From assembly GCA_002685965.1 (NCBI GenBank), contig NYZE01000040.1, positions 1 to 38,907 on the forward strand: a stretch of 38,907 nucleotides of DNA. The letters are read 5' to 3'. Within the stretch, counting starts at the first letter, position 1, and every line of letters starts with the position of its first letter. Shown here in pieces: positions 34,336 to 38,907 of the stretch. The DNA comes from Planctomycetota bacterium (GTDB taxonomy: Bacteria; Planctomycetota; UBA1135; GCA-002748355). The position numbers were made by a program, and so were the translations under genes. The notes under the pieces were generated by a model, which ran no database searches, was not told the DNA's origin, and saw nothing but the letters and a program-made list of their open reading frames with translations.

Positions 34336-35943
34336 CTAAAGCGCGCGAAACTGGTTGGTCGCCCTGCCCAAGGCCCGCTTGCGGGCCTTGGTGCGCTGTT
34401 CGGCCGGCAAGCGCCGCAATAGGGCTCGGGCGTCCGCCACCCGAGCTGTCTGTAAGGCGGCCTCAAACAACCGTGCTGTGAGGGAGGCACCACCGCTGGC
34501 GAGCGGATCGACCTCGGCCAACTCGCCGATGAGTGCGAAGAGCTCAGGATCGCGGCGCCGGAGCTCGAAGTGCGTGTGCCCGTGCGTGACCGGCTGGCCG
34601 GCAACCTTCACATAGGAGAAGAAGGCCTCGACCCCTTGGGCGAAGTACTCGGCCTCGTTGGAAGCGGCGTAGTAGTCGAGGCAGAGTCCGTCGCGCTTGG
34701 CCCGCCGATACAAGACGGTGATGCGATCGCGTTTGACCCTCGGCAGCGCGTAGAGGTGCACCTGGTGCGCGAGCTCGTGCACCAGGGTCTGGAAGCCGCC
34801 CGTGTGGGCATCGTCCAGCGCTTCGACGCCGGTCGCCGCGCACAGACCGCCGATGCCGCGCACGTCGTCCCAGACCCGGCCGTCGAAGGTACGCCTGCCA
34901 CGCAGCCAGGCGCGCTCGCTAGCGTCAGTCGTGCGCTCGCACTCGTGCATGAGGTCGTGTCGACCGCCGTTCTTGGCTACCCGCCGCAGCCAGCCGGCGA
35001 ACGGTAGCGCACTCCAGACGACCATGCGCTGGCGAGCCCGGTCGAGTTGGCCGAAGGCGGGAAAGAACTTCCGCATGCCCCTGGGCAAACGCCGCTCGCT
35101 GCCCAAGCGGTTCCTCAGGAGGTCGGTCCACAAACGATCGTAGAACGCATCTCGCACCAGCGGCACGCGCGAGCGGTCGATGGTCAGGAGCAACTCACCG
35201 AGCATGCGCAGGGCCGTCGAGTGCGATGGGTGTGCATCGAGGTGCGCAATCATCCGCGTTTGCGCCTTGCCGAAATGGCCCTTGCGCTGCAAGCAAGCCG
35301 CGTGCTGCAACTCATCCGATGCCGGCGCCGACGCCACCGGCAGCAGCCCGGTACCGAGCCGAACCAAGGCCTCGATGTTGCGCGGCTGCTGCTGCAGCAC
35401 GACGCGGTAGCTCTCTTCGGCCTCGACGAGGCGACGGTTGCGGTAGAGCGCCGCGGCATGCGCGGCCCGCATGTCGGCATTGCCGAGCCCGACCCTGACC
35501 TTTGCGGCTTCTGCCACGCGCAGGGCATCCGTGAACGTACCGGCTCTGATCAGCGCCCTGACGTGCAGCGCCAAGGCGCCGGTGTCCGAGGGTCTGCGGC
35601 CCAGCACCGAGCGCGCGTAGCGCAGCGCAATCTGCGCCTGTCCAATCATCAGCCAGCTCCTGCCCAGGCCGGTTTCCGCCTCACAAAGCAGGTCTGGGGC
35701 AGTCTCGGCCTGAACTCTCAGGGCACGCCAAGCGGCGAAGGCCAGGCCCGGATCACTGCGCAGCCCGCGTTCGCCCATGGACACAAGCACCGGAGCCGGC
35801 TGGTCCACCAGCGTTGCGAGGCTCGGATTCTTCGATGAGCCCGAGGGGTCGGGACCTTCGCCGTGCGCAAGGCCGCCGGAGCACAATGCCAACGCGACCA
35901 AGGCAGGGAGGCCCCGCCTGGGTGAGCGGGGTGAGGGGAACAC
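34336..35943 (-). CDS. Secreted TPR-containing zinc metallopeptidase-like protein
   Basis: A 535-residue exported protein. Residues 1-28 look like a signal peptide (LPALVALALCSGGLAHG). Residues 60-260 contain TPR-like helical pairs (ARSVLGRRPSDTGALALHVRALIRAG; EESYRVVLQQQPRNIEALVRLG). The C-terminal half carries the zinc motif HELAH at 389-393 in TLVHELAHQVHLYALP, then YYAASNEAEYFAQGVEAFFS about 35 residues later, where Glu432 is the likely third ligand. This HExxH plus NEAEYFAQ layout fits gluzincin-type peptidases related to the anthrax lethal factor-like group. The start is GTG 35943, with only a weak AGG before it. Substrate unknown. It diverges from the TldD gene over 85 bp. Confidence 0.75.
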   Translation of the reverse strand: MFPSPRSPRRGLPALVALALCSGGLAHGEGPDPSGSSKNPSLATLVDQPAPVLVSMGERGLRSDPGLAFAAWRALRVQAETAPDLLCEAETGLGRSWLMIGQAQIALRYARSVLGRRPSDTGALALHVRALIRAGTFTDALRVAEAAKVRVGLGNADMRAAHAAALYRNRRLVEAEESYRVVLQQQPRNIEALVRLGTGLLPVASAPASDELQHAACLQRKGHFGKAQTRMIAHLDAHPSHSTALRMLGELLLTIDRSRVPLVRDAFYDRLWTDLLRNRLGSERRLPRGMRKFFPAFGQLDRARQRMVVWSALPFAGWLRRVAKNGGRHDLMHECERTTDASERAWLRGRRTFDGRVWDDVRGIGGLCAATGVEALDDAHTGGFQTLVHELAHQVHLYALPRVKRDRITVLYRRAKRDGLCLDYYAASNEAEYFAQGVEAFFSYVKVAGQPVTHGHTHFELRRRDPELFALIGELAEVDPLASGGASLTARLFEAALQTARVADARALLRRLPAEQRTKARKRALGRATNQFRAL

Positions 35944-36028
35944 CTAAAAGCCTAGCACCCCGGGACGGGACGTGCGTCATGGCGGCCGGAGCGCCGCTTC
36001 CCTATCGTTCCGCGCCGTGCGCCTCGAC

Positions 36029-37651
36029 ATGGAACGCTGTCTCGCCCTGCAGGAGGCCATGCGCCAGGAGCTCGCGCGGAGCATGAAGGGCCTGCAGCTG
36101 CCCAACGAGCCACCGCCGTTCTTCGGGTCCTACCTCATGCACGCCGCGGATGGGCTCAATGTCTGGGGCCGTTACGGCACGGTGTTCCACTCGGAGCCAT
36201 TTCACGACACGGATCTGTACGCCGAGTTCCGCGTCGGCGACTACGACTACGACCAGACGATCGACGGCGGCATCACATCCGAGTTGCACACGCGTGACTC
36301 CTACAACTGGATCCAGGGGCCAGAGGAGCTCACGCCTGCCGCCGTGCGCTACGCGTTGTGGAAGCTGTCGCAGCTCAAGTACGAAGAAGCGCTGCAGGAC
36401 TACTACGACAAACGCAAGGTGTTGATCGAGCAGCACCTCGCGCACAGCGGCAACGACTTCAGCCGCGAGAAGCGCCTCGTGCATAACGAGGAGATCGTGC
36501 AGGCACGCTTCCCGAAGAAGCGCTGGGAGGACTTCGTGCGGGAAACCTCCGAGGTGTTCCGCGACCACCGCAGCCTGCTCGATCCCTTCGTGCGCCTGCG
36601 CGGCGAGAACCGAGTGCGCGTTTTCGTCAACTCCGAGGGGACGCGCTTCATCTGTCAGGAGCAGTACTACGAGGTCATCCTCAAGGCTTGGTACTTGACC
36701 CAGGACGGGTCCTACCTGACGTCGACGCGCCTGTTCTATGGCCGCAGCCGGGGCGAGCTGCCTTCGCGCGAGGAAGTGCGCGAAGCAGTCGACGACTTGG
36801 CGCGCGACATCTCGGAACTGGCCCGTGCCGAACCCGGCGAACCCTACGCCGGGCCAGCGCTCTTGTCGGGCCTGGCCAGCGGGTTGATCTTCCACGAGGC
36901 CATCGGCCACCGCCTCGAGGCCGAACGGCTCGCGTCACGCCTCGAGGGACACACCTTCGCCAACAAGGTCGGGCAGCGCATCCTGCCGACCGGGATTGAT
37001 GTCTTCGATGACCCGACGCTGAGTAAGTGGCAGGGCCAGGGGCTTTACGGCCACTATGCCATCGACGACGAGGGCGTAGTGGCTCGCCCGGTGCAACTGG
37101 TCGAGGACGGTGTCCTGAAGACGTTCCTGGCGAGTCGACAGATCACGGCGGCGGGGGTTGGAGCTTCCAATGGCCACGGGCGCCACGAACGATTCCAGGA
37201 CCCGATGGCACGGATGGCCAACCTCGTTGTGAAGTGCCGCAACGGGCACTCCTGGGACGAGTTGCAAGAGATGTTGCTCGAGCAGTTGTCCGCCAGCGGG
37301 CTCGAGCAAGGCATCCTCGTGCGTGGAGTGTCCGGCGGCGAGACAAGGACCGACCGCTACGAGTTCCAGGCCTTCAAGGGCGAGCCGACCGAGGTGTTCA
37401 CGGTGAGCGCCAAGACCGGCAAGAGCAAGAGGATCCGCGGCGTGTCGTTCATCGGGACGCCGCTGGCCGCAACCCAGAGTATTCTGGCAGTCGGGCGAGA
37501 GTCCGAAGTGGACAACAGTTACTGCTTCGCCGAGAGCGGCAGCGTACCGGTGTCGACGATCGCGCCGCCGATGTTGGTCGAAAAGCTGGAGTTGCAACGG
37601 GCGAAGTCGAACCTGTACAGGCGACCGGTGTTGCGCATGCCACGGGTGTAG
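36029..37651 (+). CDS. TldD/PmbA-family metallopeptidase
   Basis: A 540-residue protein of the TldD family, metallopeptidases with an unusual HExxxH zinc site, here HEAIGH at 289-294 in GLIFHEAIGHRLEAE. The C-terminal block VEDGVLKTFLASR ... GVGASNGHGRHE ... GGETRTDRYEFQA matches TldD. It is about 60 residues longer than E. coli TldD, and its N-terminal part (FGSYLMHAADGLNVWGRYGTVF) diverges from the classical form, as in the larger predicted Zn-dependent protease subgroup. ATG 36029 is my choice; GTG 36017 or 35972 are possible. The usual partner TldE/PmbA is not in the window. It may process a peptide, but no precursor gene was recognised nearby. Confidence 0.85.
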   Translation: MERCLALQEAMRQELARSMKGLQLPNEPPPFFGSYLMHAADGLNVWGRYGTVFHSEPFHDTDLYAEFRVGDYDYDQTIDGGITSELHTRDSYNWIQGPEELTPAAVRYALWKLSQLKYEEALQDYYDKRKVLIEQHLAHSGNDFSREKRLVHNEEIVQARFPKKRWEDFVRETSEVFRDHRSLLDPFVRLRGENRVRVFVNSEGTRFICQEQYYEVILKAWYLTQDGSYLTSTRLFYGRSRGELPSREEVREAVDDLARDISELARAEPGEPYAGPALLSGLASGLIFHEAIGHRLEAERLASRLEGHTFANKVGQRILPTGIDVFDDPTLSKWQGQGLYGHYAIDDEGVVARPVQLVEDGVLKTFLASRQITAAGVGASNGHGRHERFQDPMARMANLVVKCRNGHSWDELQEMLLEQLSASGLEQGILVRGVSGGETRTDRYEFQAFKGEPTEVFTVSAKTGKSKRIRGVSFIGTPLAATQSILAVGRESEVDNSYCFAESGSVPVSTIAPPMLVEKLELQRAKSNLYRRPVLRMPRV

Positions 37652-37707
37652 CAGGGACGGCGCCCGGCATGCCGAGTTGCTTCGACCTAGCTGACGGGCA
37701 CGCCGCC

Positions 37708-38907
37708 CTATTTCTTCGCCTTGCCGTGCTTCTCGCCCCTGGGCAACAACGCCGTCTCCCAGGCCCCGCGGCCCTGGGTCGCGATGACGATCCTCCTGCG
37801 TGCCACGTCCATGCGCAGATCCACCACCGCAACGTGCGGCACCCCTTGTCCGTAGATCTCCCAGTGCCCGCCGTGATCCACGGACCGCCAAACACCCTGG
37901 TCGGTCCCGGCGAACAGCACCGGCGGCACGCCCTGGGTCGCGTCAACCCCAATCGAGTGCACCGGAACATCCGGCAAGTCGCCATCTAGCGCAGTCCATG
38001 TTCGCCCGGCGTCGCTGGAGTACAAGACCTGGTCGACCCCGAACCACGCAACCGCCAGATAGACCTTCTTGGGGTCGGTCGGATGCACGGCGAAGGGTCG
38101 CGTCGTGCGATACCACCCCGGCACCCCCGTCCGGCGCAGGTTCCAAGCGCCGCCACCGTTCTCGGTCACCTGCACGCGGCCGTCGTTGGTCTTCACGTAG
38201 ATGTAGTTGCCATCCGATGGCGCGATCTCAATGCCGTGGATCGCGGCCGGCGTGCCACGCGTGAGATCACCCGAAATCGAGGCCCAGGACGAACCGTTGT
38301 TCGTCGACAGGAAGACGCGTTCGGTCCCATAGACCATGCGAGTGCCGTTCCTCTTGTCGATGTCGAACGGCGGCAGGAAGCAGTTGCGACCCGAGATCCC
38401 GCTCGAGCTACGACGGAAGCTGCCGTTGTTGACTGACCGGTACAAGTTTCCGGTGCCTTGAGACTCGCAGAATGCATACACCCCGGTCGGATCGATCCCA
38501 GTGCAGCCGCCATCACCACCGCTCACACTCGTCCAAGCGGTGCTGCTTGTACGCCGACACGTGCCGTTGTCCTGAAACCCGCCGTACATAAGCGTCGCAT
38601 TCGTCGGATGTAGGCTCAACCCGGCATAGAACTGGATCATGCCCAGGTTCTGGTTCAGCGCCGTCCAGCTGTCGCCGTTGTTCCCCGAACGATGCAGGCC
38701 ACCGTCGTTGCCGCACAGCAGCCGGCCGGACGCGTCCCATTCCAGCGCATGCAGGTCGACGTGCGGCGGCGTCCGTGTTGAGAAGCTCGAACCGCCATTC
38801 GTCGAACGGCGCAGACTGAAACCACCGAGAAATGTGATGTCCGGGTTGCTGGGGTGCACCACGGCAACAGACAGATACCAGCCGTAGCTCGCCTGGAAAT
38901 TGCCCGC
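37708..38907 (-). CDS. Asp-box (BNR) beta-propeller protein, 5' end outside window
   Basis: The frame is open to the window end, so the protein continues beyond 38907 and the GTG at 38862 is internal. About 399 residues are visible. At least five Asp-box motifs S-x-D/N-x-G-x-x-W/F are present (STNGGSSF, SGNNGDSW, STNNGSSW, SSDAGRTW, SVDHGGHW), the turns of a sialidase/VPS10-like beta-propeller. No sialidase catalytic arginine or RIP motif is evident, so enzymatic activity is not supported. Paired cysteines and repeat type suggest export. The C-terminus ends in a short lysine-rich tail (KHGKAKK). It converges with the TldD gene over 56 bp. Confidence 0.82.
   Translation of the reverse strand, partial: AGNFQASYGWYLSVAVVHPSNPDITFLGGFSLRRSTNGGSSFSTRTPPHVDLHALEWDASGRLLCGNDGGLHRSGNNGDSWTALNQNLGMIQFYAGLSLHPTNATLMYGGFQDNGTCRRTSSTAWTSVSGGDGGCTGIDPTGVYAFCESQGTGNLYRSVNNGSFRRSSSGISGRNCFLPPFDIDKRNGTRMVYGTERVFLSTNNGSSWASISGDLTRGTPAAIHGIEIAPSDGNYIYVKTNDGRVQVTENGGGAWNLRRTGVPGWYRTTRPFAVHPTDPKKVYLAVAWFGVDQVLYSSDAGRTWTALDGDLPDVPVHSIGVDATQGVPPVLFAGTDQGVWRSVDHGGHWEIYGQGVPHVAVVDLRMDVARRRIVIATQGRGAWETALLPRGEKHGKAKK

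Noticed and set aside
1-38907. CRISPR arrays, tRNA or rRNA genes, insertion sequences
   Set aside because: No regularly spaced repeats, cloverleaf sequences, rRNA-like stretches, transposase ORFs or terminal inverted repeats were recognised on reading both strands.

Overview
The window looks like chromosomal DNA from a planctomycete or close PVC-group relative. It is GC-rich throughout. One very large secreted protein joins the Pirellula/Verrucomicrobium membrane-bound dehydrogenase and heme-binding domains to a DUF1080 domain. There are several secreted proteins of kinds common in that phylum (LamG-like, FG-GAP, Asp-box propeller) and an FHA-fused Hanks-type kinase. The assignment is inferred from gene content; no rRNA or other taxonomic marker is present.

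Left part (1-9.8 kb): a LamG-type protein cut by the window edge, a Gfo/Idh/MocA oxidoreductase, the 1752-residue multidomain protein, and a secreted protein whose C-terminal module resembles that of the first gene. Next comes a thioredoxin-like gene that the ORF track splits in two. The halves are in one frame, separated by a single TGA, and a perfect 7-bp hairpin follows at bacterial-SECIS spacing, so I annotate one selenoprotein gene.

Housekeeping part (9.8-22.7 kb): gap-pgk on the minus strand, then a plus-strand run tilS, yggS, FHA-kinase, a purine nucleoside phosphorylase homologue lacking most active-site residues, and purN. Convergent to purN is a class II (B12-dependent) ribonucleotide reductase gene carrying a 291-residue intein immediately before the predicted thiyl-radical cysteine. 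Its promoter overlaps a near-perfect NrdR box with a degenerate second box 32 bp away, and its roughly 175-nt leader can form mutually exclusive hairpins.

Right part (23-36 kb): a long minus-strand unit encodes an ABC-2 (Wzm/Wzt-type) polysaccharide exporter, five family-2 glycosyltransferases, one GT4 glycosyltransferase and two PIG-L deacetylases. Most junctions overlap by 1 or 4 nt, often with GTG or TTG starts. Two lipoproteins and a TPR-metallopeptidase lie around it. The content suggests synthesis, N-deacetylation and ABC export of a surface glycan of unknown structure. The window ends with a TldD-family peptidase and an Asp-box beta-propeller protein cut by the right edge.

The most notable items are the candidate selenoprotein, the NrdR operator plus intein at nrdJ, the catalytically eroded PNP homologue, and the tightly coupled glycan cluster. 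No rRNA, tRNA, insertion sequence or CRISPR array was recognised.
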